Source: UBA2334 sp964396895 (GTDB taxonomy: Bacteria > Pseudomonadota > Gammaproteobacteria > Burkholderiales > Burkholderiaceae_C). From it: a stretch of DNA of 64,000 bases. Below are positions 28,173-35,831 of this stretch, one piece after another; positions within the stretch are counted from its first letter, which is position 1; every line of letters starts with the position of its first letter. The stretch lies in contig CAYNGJ010000002.1 of assembly GCA_964396895.1 (NCBI GenBank), positions 62,001 through 126,000 on the forward strand, written 5' to 3'. The notes beneath the pieces were generated by a model, which was given only the letters and a program-made list of their open reading frames with translations, searched no databases and was not told the DNA's origin. The translations under genes and the position numbers were made by a program.

Positions 28173-29215
28173 TGCGCCTGGCCCTTGGCCGACCGGTAGG
28201 CCTTGAGGTGGGCAAACACCTCGTCAAACGTATCTGCGGGCACCATGGTCCCCCGAATGCGGGGGTACAACTGCTCAGCCAGCGCATGCCACTCCTGCAG
28301 CTGGGCCGGGGTGGGGCGGTGCACCGTGAGGCCGCGCTTGGCCATGGCTTCCACCGCGTCTTCCACTTCTTGGCGGGCTTTGGCGCGAATCACGCCACCG
28401 GCCTTTTCGCTTCTGGCCATGACAGCCTTTTGTGCCTCAGGCCCCATGTCGTCCCACGCCTTTTTGGTGATGACAAAAGCACCCACGATGGGTGCCCAGT
28501 TGATCTCCAGCATGTGCGGGGCCGAGTTGTAAATCTGCGTGGCCAGCGCAAAGTACGGGGTGGATGGCACCACCTGGATCATCCCCGTCTGTATGGCGGG
28601 CAGCACGTCCGAGGTTTCCAGCGGCACCGGGGTGTACCCCAGGCTTTTCATGATGGCTTGCTGCTCAGGCTCAGAGCCCCAGGCAAAGAACTTCATGCGC
28701 TGGTAGTCGCCAGGCCGCACGGCCGGGTCTTTGGAGAAAAAGCGCACCCAACCCGCATCGCCCCAGGCCAGCACCACAAAGCCCTTGTCGCGGAACTTCT
28801 TCTCCATGCCCACGCGCATTTTTTCGCGCACATGGTCCACTTCTTCCCAACTTCTGAACAGCAGCGGCATGACTTGCAGGGCCGCGATGGAGGGCTCAAT
28901 TTCACGCAGCCCCACCACCGACATCAGCGCCCCCTGCAATTGGCCAATGCGCATGCGGCGTGCCATTTCGGCCTCGCCACCCTGGCTGCCATCGGTATAG
29001 ACCAGGTACCGGGCATCGGCACCCATGGCGGTGCGCCAGGTTTCGCCAATGTCCATCAGCTCGCGGTGGTAGAGCGAGTTTTTGGGCACCAGGGTGCCAA
29101 TGCGCAAGCGCTGCTCAGCCGCCTGGGCCGCGCCCTGCACGCCCAGTGCGCCGCACAACAGCCACAAAGCCGCACGCAATTTGGCGCGGCGCAAGGAAAA
29201 CAAGCGATGGGTCAT
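28169..29215 (-). CDS. dctP: TRAP transporter periplasmic solute-binding protein
   Basis: The 348-residue protein has a signal peptide (basic start MTHRLFSLRRAKL, hydrophobic core, cleavage near AAQAAEQ) and the DctP fold (RIGTLVPKNSLYHRELMDIG; GMIQVVPSTPYFAL; MLEINWAPIVGAFVITKKAW). The ATG at 29215 was chosen to place the signal peptide correctly; ATG 29239 is an alternative that adds eight residues and would overlap the TatT gene. The length and the TatT partner suit the DctP subgroup that works with a TatT lipoprotein, rather than the classic C4-dicarboxylate group. Confidence 0.92.
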   Translation of the reverse strand: MTHRLFSLRRAKLRAALWLLCGALGVQGAAQAAEQRLRIGTLVPKNSLYHRELMDIGETWRTAMGADARYLVYTDGSQGGEAEMARRMRIGQLQGALMSVVGLREIEPSIAALQVMPLLFRSWEEVDHVREKMRVGMEKKFRDKGFVVLAWGDAGWVRFFSKDPAVRPGDYQRMKFFAWGSEPEQQAIMKSLGYTPVPLETSDVLPAIQTGMIQVVPSTPYFALATQIYNSAPHMLEINWAPIVGAFVITKKAWDDMGPEAQKAVMARSEKAGGVIRAKARQEVEDAVEAMAKRGLTVHRPTPAQLQEWHALAEQLYPRIRGTMVPADTFDEVFAHLKAYRSAKGQAQ

Positions 29216-29225
29216 GAAAAAGCCA

Positions 29226-30182
29226 TTAAAAAAGGTCATCAGCCATGCCCAGCAGCCACTCGGCCCTGGCCTGCATGACCTGGTTGGACATGTCTCGCCG
29301 GGTGGCGCTGGCCGCCAAAGCCGCACGCAGCAGTGCCTCAAACGCCGGGCGGTCACCGGCAGGCAGGGCAATGGATTCGGCCTTGGCAACGTAGGGGGCC
29401 GCGCTGCGCCCCTCGGCCAGGGCAATGGCTTGGTCAAAGTAAGCGGTGGCCTGGGGCAGCGAGCCGCCCGGGCGGGACGCCTCCAGCGTGCCCATGAGGC
29501 TGGCCAGCGCCCCGTGACCGTGGGTGGGGCTGGTGTTCCAGGCCCAGGTGGCCAGGCGCACCACGGCGGGCAGGTCGGCCACGGTGTCGGCATCGTCTTT
29601 GGAGAGCGCAATGTGCGCCCCCCAAGATGCCGCCGCCCAGTAAGCCAGGCCCACCTGGTCGGGCTTTAGCACGCCATTCATGGGCGCGCTGGCAGGCATC
29701 AGCCTCGCCTTGAAGCCGGGGTCTGACCACTCCAGTGCCGCCATGGCGTGGCGGTGTGCGCGCAGGTACAGGCGGCGGGCGCGCTCGTTTTGTGCGTGGG
29801 CGGCCTTGGCATCGGTGGCGGCCATGCGCTCGGCGTCAAAAGCCACAAACGCGTAGGCGTACTGGGTAAAGCCGCTGGCGACTGCCTGTCCCAGCTTCTG
29901 GTTGCCTGGTGCTTCCTTCAGCAAAGATTCGGACAGCTTCAAGTAAAACGGGCTGGCATCGCGGGCCAGGCCCAGGTCTTCTTCATCGGCCTGGCCTTGG
30001 CTGGCCAATTCATCGGCCACACCCCGCACCAACAGTTGGCGCGGAGAACAGGCTGCCAGCGCCATAAGCACCGCCACAAGCACCCCCACCAGAACCGCAC
30101 GACCCACCCAACGGGCCGCCCGAGAGCGCCAGGCTGATGGCGGCTGCACCGAGCGAAAACCGGGTAAAAAATATGCGTTCAT
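29226..30182 (-). CDS. tatT: TRAP transporter TatT component, lipoprotein
   Basis: The 318-residue product begins with a basic segment and a hydrophobic core ending in LAAC, a lipobox, so it should be a membrane-anchored periplasmic lipoprotein. The rest is alpha-helical with TPR-like spacing, and includes AYWAAASWGAHIALSKDDAD and LATWAWNTSPTHGHGALASL, the pattern of TRAP-associated TatT proteins, which form a trimer that docks the binding protein. The gene stops 10 bp before dctP. The ATG at 30182 is preferred; an in-frame upstream start at 30218 would give a poor signal. Confidence in TatT rests on pattern and on the adjacent dctP and dctQM. Confidence 0.85.
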   Translation of the reverse strand: MNAYFLPGFRSVQPPSAWRSRAARWVGRAVLVGVLVAVLMALAACSPRQLLVRGVADELASQGQADEEDLGLARDASPFYLKLSESLLKEAPGNQKLGQAVASGFTQYAYAFVAFDAERMAATDAKAAHAQNERARRLYLRAHRHAMAALEWSDPGFKARLMPASAPMNGVLKPDQVGLAYWAAASWGAHIALSKDDADTVADLPAVVRLATWAWNTSPTHGHGALASLMGTLEASRPGGSLPQATAYFDQAIALAEGRSAAPYVAKAESIALPAGDRPAFEALLRAALAASATRRDMSNQVMQARAEWLLGMADDLF

Positions 30183-30273
30183 GGCTCGGTGGGGTGGCTG
30201 GGAATCGAAGCCCGCCACTGTAGGCAGCCACCGTGAATGTTCAGTGACAGCCCGCAGTGCCGGTCAGCCCCAC

Positions 30274-30936
30274 TCATCCCCACCACACCCTGACCCGCTC
30301 AACCGTTTCCAAGGTCAGCTGCCAGGTCATGTGGCCCAGGGCCGCCATGTACACCAAACCCAGCACGCCCAGCACCAGCGAGGCGGCGTGCATCAACCCG
30401 TCTGCCAGCAGCCGCCCCAGGCCCAGCGCCACCAGGCTGAAGGCGGGCAAGGTGTTGCCCAAGGGCACCGGCAGAAATATCACCACGGCCTGCAGCGCAA
30501 TCCAGCTGGCCCACCAGGCTTGGGTCCAGGGGGCCTGCAGGCCAAACCAACGGGGCCGCAGCCACCGGCCCGCCGCCTGGTAGCCCGAGGCCAGCGCGCG
30601 CAGGGTGATGATGCTCAGGCGCGCATTGAGCCGAATGCCCGCCACCCGCTCTGGCAGCACCAGCTGCTGCTGCCCCCTGGCCCACTGCCACGACAGCCAC
30701 CACAGCGCCACCCCAAACACATTGCCCACCCCGCCCACAGGCATGAGGCAAAACAAGGCGTAAAGCATCAGCAGCGTGGCCATGGAGGCATGGCCATGCA
30801 GCAGCAGCAAGTCCTTCACGGTGAGTGCAGCGCCACCGGCCGCCTCGGCCTGGCCCAGAGCCTGCCGAAACCGCCGGGCCAGGCGCAGCGACTCATGGCG
30901 CGACGGGCTGGACCGTGCCCCGCAGGCAGCCGTCAT
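30274..30936 (-). CDS. exoD: ExoD-family membrane protein
   Basis: The 220-residue protein has a cytoplasmic N-terminal stretch and then several hydrophobic helices. The strings LTVKDLLLLHGHASMATLL, ALFCLMPVGGVGNVFGVALW and the pattern GQQQLVLPERV are characteristic of the ExoD family, first linked to exopolysaccharide production in rhizobia. Its biochemical role is not known. The ATG overlaps the stop of the PSD-like gene (ATGA), so the two are co-translated. That unit carries a PHO-box-like site at 31892-31909, which suggests phosphate-responsive expression. Confidence 0.82.
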   Translation of the reverse strand: MTAACGARSSPSRHESLRLARRFRQALGQAEAAGGAALTVKDLLLLHGHASMATLLMLYALFCLMPVGGVGNVFGVALWWLSWQWARGQQQLVLPERVAGIRLNARLSIITLRALASGYQAAGRWLRPRWFGLQAPWTQAWWASWIALQAVVIFLPVPLGNTLPAFSLVALGLGRLLADGLMHAASLVLGVLGLVYMAALGHMTWQLTLETVERVRVWWG

Positions 30937-31850
30937 GGCCGACCACCTGGCGCCGCCGCCACCCACAGCGGCTGCCCCGCCCGAATGGGGCTGCCAGTGC
31001 CCAGCCCCGGCGCCAGCTCAAAGCCCTGGGGCACCAGCATGATGAGGGTGGAGCCGTGCTCAAACCAGCCCAGCTCGTCGCCCTTTTGGGCGCTGGCCTG
31101 GCAGGGCATGACGTTGGGCCCCCGGTACCGCAGGTGCAGCAGCACATCGATGAAGTGCAGCCGGATGCTGGCCACCAGAATGGCCGCCACCGGCACCAGC
31201 ACCACAGCGGCGTTGCCACGCGTCAGGCGCGCCTCGATCACCGCGCGCTCGTTTTTGCAAAACAGGCGCTCCACACGCTTGAGCGCAATGGGGTTGACGT
31301 TCCAGGTGTCCCCGCTGATGTAGGTCACCCGGTCCACCGTCAGGTCAGCCGGGGCATGGAAGCGGTGGTACATGGCCGAGGTGAGCCGCAGCGTCACGTA
31401 ATGGCCGTTGGCATGGCGCTGGGCCAGCTCATCTGACCCCAGCAAGTCTTGCAAGGTGTACGGGAAGCCTTTGGCTTGCCACACCCGCGTGCCGTCCATG
31501 CGGCCACACGCCCCCACGATGCCGTCGCTGGGGCTGCACACCACCTCGGGGCGGGCATCAAACGGGCGGGCACCGTCTTTCAGGCGGCGGGTGAAGCAGT
31601 CGTGCAGGCTATTGAAGCGGGTGTGCTCGGCCTCGCTCAAGTCCAGCGGGGTGAACCAGCGCCACACGGCAATGGAGGCCCGCGCCAACAGCGGGCTTTG
31701 CAGCTTGCTGAACCAGCCCATGGCATGGGTGAGCGCGATGCGCGGCACCCGGTTGGTGAGCAAAAAGTTCAGGTCTTCGTTCATCAACAGCCGTTGCTTC
31801 AGCGGGGTGCGAACCGAGGGCGTGGCGGCGGGGGAGTGGGTGTGTTTCAT
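30933..31850 (-). CDS. psd: Phosphatidylserine decarboxylase family protein
   Basis: The product is 305 residues. Family features include CSPSDGIVGACG, GFPYTLQDLLG, YHRFHAPADLTVDRVTYISG and a C-terminal self-cleavage region with the core GST (WFEHGSTLIMLVPQG) in place of the more common LGST. Cleavage there would generate the pyruvoyl prosthetic group for making phosphatidylethanolamine from phosphatidylserine. No other psd copy is visible in the window, so this may be the housekeeping enzyme or a specialised paralogue. The start at 31850 overlaps the plus-strand PHO-box-like site of the divergent aminotransferase. A Pho-regulated lipid role fits the neighbouring genes. Confidence 0.85.
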   Translation of the reverse strand: MKHTHSPAATPSVRTPLKQRLLMNEDLNFLLTNRVPRIALTHAMGWFSKLQSPLLARASIAVWRWFTPLDLSEAEHTRFNSLHDCFTRRLKDGARPFDARPEVVCSPSDGIVGACGRMDGTRVWQAKGFPYTLQDLLGSDELAQRHANGHYVTLRLTSAMYHRFHAPADLTVDRVTYISGDTWNVNPIALKRVERLFCKNERAVIEARLTRGNAAVVLVPVAAILVASIRLHFIDVLLHLRYRGPNVMPCQASAQKGDELGWFEHGSTLIMLVPQGFELAPGLGTGSPIRAGQPLWVAAAPGGRP

Positions 31851-31861
31851 CGGGCTGTCAA
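31844..31861 (+). promoter_or_regulatory. PHO-box-like site for the class III aminotransferase gene
   Basis: GTTTCAT-CGGG-CTGTCAA has two 7-mers 11 bp apart, matching CTGTCAT at 5/7 and 6/7. A -10-like TACAAC (31872) lies 10 bp downstream. The site overlaps the psd start codon. Confidence 0.55.
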
Positions 31862-31891
31862 AGGAATTGACTACAACTTTCACACCGCAAC

Positions 31892-31909
31892 TTGAAAGCC
31901 TGATGACAT
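31892..31909 (-). promoter_or_regulatory. PHO-box-like site for psd-exoD
   Basis: On the minus strand ATGTCAT-CAGG-CTTTCAA shows 7-4-7 spacing with 6/7 and 5/7 matches to CTGTCAT, 42 bp before the psd start. It overlaps the aminotransferase start codon, mirroring the site at 31844. Confidence 0.55.
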
Positions 31910-33584
31910 GAGCGCTGAAATGGTGATGAACGCCGCCTGGCCCCTGGCAACCGCCGCCGCCCTGCCCTATGCCATGTTCAAAGGCTGGCGACGGCTGCAA
32001 CTGTCCATGGCCAAGCACCCGTCGCTGGCCGGGCACTCGCTGTGGGCCAAGCGCATTGGCCGCCTGATACCGGGCTACAGCTATGGCGAGGCGCAGTTTT
32101 TTGCCGCCGACGGCGCACCGCCCGAAGTGGCGGCCCAGCGGCGCGCGGGCTTTGAGCGGCTGTCGCGCAGCCTGCGCGAACGCTCACCCCAGACCCTGGC
32201 CCTGACCGCCGAGGCGCGCCAGGGCTTGTCAGACCTGCAATTCACCGGCCGCTACCGCGTGCCCTTTCAGTTCAGCGACTACGCCAGGGCGCACTTGCCC
32301 GTGGGCGCGTTCTGGGGTGCCGCCGAAGGCGTGACGCTGACCGACCTGGACGGCAACCACTTCATGGACCTGACCGGTTCCTATGGCGTGAACGTGTTCG
32401 GCGTCAACTTTTACAAAGCCTGCATGGCAGAAGGAGCGGCCCAAGGCAGCGCCCTGGGCCCCGTGCTGGGCGGCTACCACCCCAGCGTGGCGCGCAACGT
32501 GGCGCGGCTCAAAACCCTCTCGGGGCTGGACGAGGTGAGTTTTCACATGTCGGGCACCGAGGCGGTGATGCAGGCCGTGCGCCTGGCGCGCTACCACACG
32601 GGCAAGCGCCACCTGGTGCGCTTCACCGGGGCATACCACGGCTGGTGGGAAGACGTGCAGCCCGGCCCCGGCAACCCCCTGCCCCCGCGCGAAACCTACA
32701 CCCTGAAGGACATGGACACCGACAGCCTGCGCGTGCTGCGCACCCGCAACCACATTGCCTGTGTGCTGGTCAACCCCCTGCAAGCCCTGCACCCCAACCG
32801 CAACGCCCCCGGCGACTCCACCCTGGTGGACGGCAGCCGCAGCGCCGGGTTTGACCACGCCGCCTACACCGCCTGGCTGAAAGAACTGCGCCAGGTGTGC
32901 ACCGAGCGCGGCATTGTGTTGATTTTTGACGAGATTTTTGTGGGCTTTCGCCTGGCCAAGGGCGGCGCGCAGGAATACTTTGGCGTGCAGGCCGACATGG
33001 TCACCTACGGCAAAACCCTGGGCGGCGGCCTGCCCGTGGGCGTGGTGTGCGGCAAGCAAGCGCTGATGCAGCGCTTCAGGCCCGAGCGCCCGGCCGACAT
33101 TTGCTTTGCCCGTGGCACCTTCAACGCCCACCCGTATGTGATGGGGGCCATGGACGCTTTTCTGACCCGGCTGGACTCGCCCGAGGTGCAAGCCATTTAC
33201 AAGGGGCTGGACGAACGCTGGCTGGCGCGGGCCAAAGCCTTCAACCAGGCGCTGACTGACGCCGGGCTTCCCCTCAGGGTGGAGGCGCTCTCCAGCATTT
33301 GGACCGTGACCTACCAACTGCCCTCGCGCTACCACTGGCTGCTGCAGTTTTACCTGCGCGATGCCGGGCTGGCCCTGAGCTGGGTGGGCACAGGCCGCTT
33401 CATCTTTAGCCTGAACTACACCGACGCCGACATGGCCGAGGTGACCACCCGCGTGTTGCAGGCCTGCGAGCGCATGCGCGCCGACGGCTGGTGGTGGCAG
33501 GCCCCAGGCAGCAGCCATCAAACCCATAGGCGACAGATTTCAAAAGAAATAGTGCTTCAGCGCTTGACTGGTAATCACAGCTAG
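31908..33584 (+). CDS. Class III (PLP-dependent) aminotransferase, glutamate-1-semialdehyde aminomutase-like
   Basis: The product is 558 residues, about 120 longer than a normal class III aminotransferase. After an N-terminal extension of about 110 residues containing a hydrophobic patch (AAWPLATAAALPYAMF), the PLP domain shows FMDLTGSYGVNVFGVNFYK, SFHMSGTEAVMQAVRLAR, RFTGAYHGWW, VLIFDEIFVGFR and the cofactor lysine in TYGKTLGGGLPVG. The substrate is unknown. It is divergent from the PSD-like gene with facing PHO-box-like sites, so a role in phosphate-stress lipid or envelope chemistry is likely. The last 20 or so residues (QISKEIVLQRLTGNHS) are encoded by a dispersed repeat copy. Housekeeping haem synthesis is unlikely because of the extension and context. 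Confidence 0.85.
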   Translation: MSAEMVMNAAWPLATAAALPYAMFKGWRRLQLSMAKHPSLAGHSLWAKRIGRLIPGYSYGEAQFFAADGAPPEVAAQRRAGFERLSRSLRERSPQTLALTAEARQGLSDLQFTGRYRVPFQFSDYARAHLPVGAFWGAAEGVTLTDLDGNHFMDLTGSYGVNVFGVNFYKACMAEGAAQGSALGPVLGGYHPSVARNVARLKTLSGLDEVSFHMSGTEAVMQAVRLARYHTGKRHLVRFTGAYHGWWEDVQPGPGNPLPPRETYTLKDMDTDSLRVLRTRNHIACVLVNPLQALHPNRNAPGDSTLVDGSRSAGFDHAAYTAWLKELRQVCTERGIVLIFDEIFVGFRLAKGGAQEYFGVQADMVTYGKTLGGGLPVGVVCGKQALMQRFRPERPADICFARGTFNAHPYVMGAMDAFLTRLDSPEVQAIYKGLDERWLARAKAFNQALTDAGLPLRVEALSSIWTVTYQLPSRYHWLLQFYLRDAGLALSWVGTGRFIFSLNYTDADMAEVTTRVLQACERMRADGWWWQAPGSSHQTHRRQISKEIVLQRLTGNHS

Positions 33585-33595
33585 CTATTAATAAT
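33537..33595 (-). repeat. Dispersed repeat copy at the end of the aminotransferase gene
   Basis: Read on the minus strand it holds AATAGCTAGCTGTGATTACC, then AGTCAAGCGCTGAAGCAC. It provides the last codons and stop of the aminotransferase, directly before a terminator. Confidence 0.6.
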
Positions 33596-33600
33596 GAAAT

Positions 33601-33626
33601 AAAAAGCGGCTCTGAAGCCGCTTTTT
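33601..33626. terminator. Bidirectional Rho-independent terminator
   Basis: AAAAAGCGGCT (33601-33611) pairs with AGCCGCTTTTT (33616-33626) around a 4-nt loop, giving a T-tract on either strand. It can end both the aminotransferase and the convergent membrane-protein gene. Confidence 0.85.
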
Positions 33627-33658
33627 CGGTCACCCCGCCACAGCAAGGCAGCGGGCAC

Positions 33659-34261
33659 TCAGTGCTTGACACCCCCCGGGTCCATCATCTCGCCACGCAG
33701 CAAGGCCAATGGGGCCTTGTGGTACAGCACGATGTCATGGAAGGGGTCGGTGATGATCTTGGTGGCCCACACCAGGCCGGTGCGCAGGTCTTTCAGCACC
33801 CACAGTTGCAGCACCCGGAACACCAGGCCGCCCACGCCCACGGCCAGCCACATCCAGCCCACGTTGCGCGCAAAGCTGAGCAGATCGGTGTGTGCAGTCA
33901 GCAGGCCAAACAGCGTGGGTGCCCACACCAGCAACAGGGGGGAAGCTGCCCAAATGGCCATCAGCACCACTTTGCGCTGCAGGTTGTAGCCCACCTTGAT
34001 GGCTTCCTTGTGCTCGTGCGTGGCCTGGTTCATGTGGTCGTAGCCCTTGGGCTCAAAAAAGAAATGCCCTGCCTGGCGGCTGAGCATGGACACCAGCCAC
34101 GCCACCAGCGCGGCCATGGCTGGGTCCACCCACATCAGCCCATAGGCCACCACAAAGCTGATGGCGCTGACCAGGTGCAGGCTCTGGTTGATGGTGCTGT
34201 GGTGGTAGTAGCGGTGGTCGTCCCAGCGCTGCTCACGCAAAGAGGCGGCGAAAGAGGTCAT
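33659..34261 (-). CDS. Membrane protein of unknown function, possibly Mpo1-like
   Basis: The 200-residue product has three or four hydrophobic segments (SAISFVVAYGLMWVDPAM; VVLMAIWAASPLLLVWAPTL; NVGWMWLAVGVGGLVFRVL). The N-terminal string RYYHHSTINQSLHLVSAISF and the later GHFFFEPKGYDH resemble, weakly, the His-containing pattern of Mpo1/DUF962 proteins, iron dioxygenases of fatty-acid alpha-oxidation. I would not assign that function firmly. The start at 34261 is preceded by GGAAAG on the minus strand. A PHO-box-like site lies about 100 bp upstream at 34360-34377, tying it to the surrounding lipid cluster. Confidence 0.75.
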   Translation of the reverse strand: MTSFAASLREQRWDDHRYYHHSTINQSLHLVSAISFVVAYGLMWVDPAMAALVAWLVSMLSRQAGHFFFEPKGYDHMNQATHEHKEAIKVGYNLQRKVVLMAIWAASPLLLVWAPTLFGLLTAHTDLLSFARNVGWMWLAVGVGGLVFRVLQLWVLKDLRTGLVWATKIITDPFHDIVLYHKAPLALLRGEMMDPGGVKH

Positions 34262-34359
34262 GGCAAGTCTTTCCGGTTAAACGCACAAACCCTTGGGCAA
34301 CAGACCCAAGGGCACCTCGCCCCCTGCGGGCCAGAATGACGCCATCGTGTCGGCCGCAT

Positions 34360-34377
34360 GTGAAATAACGGTGACAG
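34360..34377 (-). promoter_or_regulatory. PHO-box-like site for the 33659-34261 membrane protein
   Basis: On the minus strand CTGTCAC-CGTT-ATTTCAC has 7-4-7 spacing with 6/7 and 4/7 matches to CTGTCAT. Confidence 0.45.
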
Positions 34378-34407
34378 GGTGGGCGCTGACACAAAAGCTT
34401 CGCTCAG

Positions 34408-34425
34408 GTTTCACACGGCTGTTAT
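34408..34425 (+). promoter_or_regulatory. PHO-box-like site for the glycosyltransferase gene
   Basis: GTTTCAC-ACGG-CTGTTAT has 7-4-7 spacing and 4/7 and 6/7 matches to CTGTCAT. It shares 13 of 18 positions with the site at 31844. Confidence 0.5.
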
Positions 34426-34439
34426 GTGCTTTGCCCACC

Positions 34440-35711
34440 ATGCGCAGCATGAACCCCAACCCAACCCTTGGCCTGCTGAGCGACCACCTGCAAGTGGAGC
34501 ACCTGCCCGTGACCAGGCCCTCGCTGCGCATCGGACTGGTGACCGAGACCTACCCGCCTGAAATCAACGGTGTGGCCCTGACGCTGGCCAAGCTGGTGCA
34601 GGCGCTGCAAGCGCGGGGTCACCACGTGCAGCTGGTGCGCCCGCGCCAGTTGCCCGATGCCGCTGACCCGGTCCACCCGCGCTCGCTGGAGGAGGTGCTG
34701 GTGCGGGGTTTGCCCATTCCCAACTACCCCCATTTGCGCATGGGTCTGCCCGCCAAAAAGGCACAGGCCAAGCTGTGGACGCTGCACCGGCCAGATGTGG
34801 TGCACATTGCCACCGAGGGGCCACTGGGCTGGTCGGCACTGCAGGCGGCGCGCAAGCTGAGGCTGCCCATCAGCACCGACTTTCGCACCAACTTCGATGC
34901 CTACAGCCGCCACTACCGCCTGGGGTGGCTGCAAAAGCCCATAGCCGCCTACCTGCGCAAGTTCCACAACCTGGCCGACTGCACCACCGTGCCCACGGCA
35001 GCGTTGCAAGCCGCGCTGGCGGCCAACCATTTTGAGCGGCTGCATGTGGTGGCACGTGGGGTGGACGTGGCCCGCTTTCAGCCCGAACGGCGCAGCGCCG
35101 AGCTGCGCCGCAGCTGGGGCGTGGGCCCACAAGGCCATGTGGCCCTGTATGTGGGCCGCCTGGCCCCGGAAAAAAACCTGGGCCTGCTGGCCAGAACCTT
35201 CAACGCCATGCAGGCCGCCCACCCCGAAATCGCACTGATCGTGGTGGGCGACGGCCCTACCCGAGCCGAGTTCCAGGCCGCTTGCCCGCAGGCCCGGATG
35301 GTGGGCAGCCAAACGGGTGACGCCCTGGCCACCCACTACGCCAGCGCGGACAGCTTTGTGTTTCCCAGCCTGACCGAAACCTACGGGAATGTGACGCCCG
35401 AGGCACTGGCCAGCGGCTTGGCCGTGGTGGCCTTTGACCACGCCGCCGCCAGCGACCTGGTGCGCCATGGGGTCAGCGGCCTGCTGGCCCCGGCCGGTGA
35501 TGCGGATGCCTTTGTGCGCCACGCCGTGGCCCTGGCCACCACGCCCGAACTGGTTCAACAGTTGCGCACACAGGCACCACATGCCGTGGCCATGCGCGAC
35601 TGGTCACACATTGCGTTGCAAGTGGAAGGGCTTTGGGAGCACATGCTGGTGCGCGCAGGGGCCAACCGCCTGTCCTTTGCCCAGGGCAAGGGGGCACAGG
35701 CAGCGGCATGA
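34440..35711 (+). CDS. GT4-family glycosyltransferase, probably diacylglycerol glycosyltransferase-like
   Basis: The 423-residue GT-B enzyme has the N-terminal acceptor domain (RIGLVTETYPPEINGVALTL, IPNYPHLRMGLP, DVVHIATEGPLGWSAL) and the nucleotide-sugar domain (VGRLAPEKNLGLL, VVGDGPTRAEF, SLTETYGNVTPEALASGLAVV), the usual GT4 EX7E region. These strings match the MgtA/PimB-type mannosyl- or glucosyltransferases that include rhizobial Agt-like enzymes for phosphorus-free glycolipids. The donor cannot be deduced, but UDP-glucose dehydrogenase is adjacent and convergent, so UDP-glucuronate or UDP-glucose is attractive. The start could be ATG 34440 or 34449; neither has a good ribosome site. A PHO-box-like site is immediately upstream. 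Confidence 0.85.
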   Translation: MRSMNPNPTLGLLSDHLQVEHLPVTRPSLRIGLVTETYPPEINGVALTLAKLVQALQARGHHVQLVRPRQLPDAADPVHPRSLEEVLVRGLPIPNYPHLRMGLPAKKAQAKLWTLHRPDVVHIATEGPLGWSALQAARKLRLPISTDFRTNFDAYSRHYRLGWLQKPIAAYLRKFHNLADCTTVPTAALQAALAANHFERLHVVARGVDVARFQPERRSAELRRSWGVGPQGHVALYVGRLAPEKNLGLLARTFNAMQAAHPEIALIVVGDGPTRAEFQAACPQARMVGSQTGDALATHYASADSFVFPSLTETYGNVTPEALASGLAVVAFDHAAASDLVRHGVSGLLAPAGDADAFVRHAVALATTPELVQQLRTQAPHAVAMRDWSHIALQVEGLWEHMLVRAGANRLSFAQGKGAQAAA

Positions 35712-35831
35712 ATGCCACCGGAGTCAGGTGCGGCCGCCTTGGCTGGTGATGCCGTGAGTTCTGCTGGATGGGGCTGACTTGATGGAGCCAGCACGATGGC
35801 TCACGCGCAAAGGCCCACACCACCCCTCCAC

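Noticed and set aside
26547..28199. 550-codon plus-strand open frame opposite the TRAP permease
   Set aside because: Composition is Gln/His/Arg-rich and the opposite strand encodes a membrane protein with conserved TRAP motifs.
35712..35831. Gap between convergent glycosyltransferase and ugd genes
   Set aside because: No terminator-like hairpin or ORF above 15 codons that looks real.
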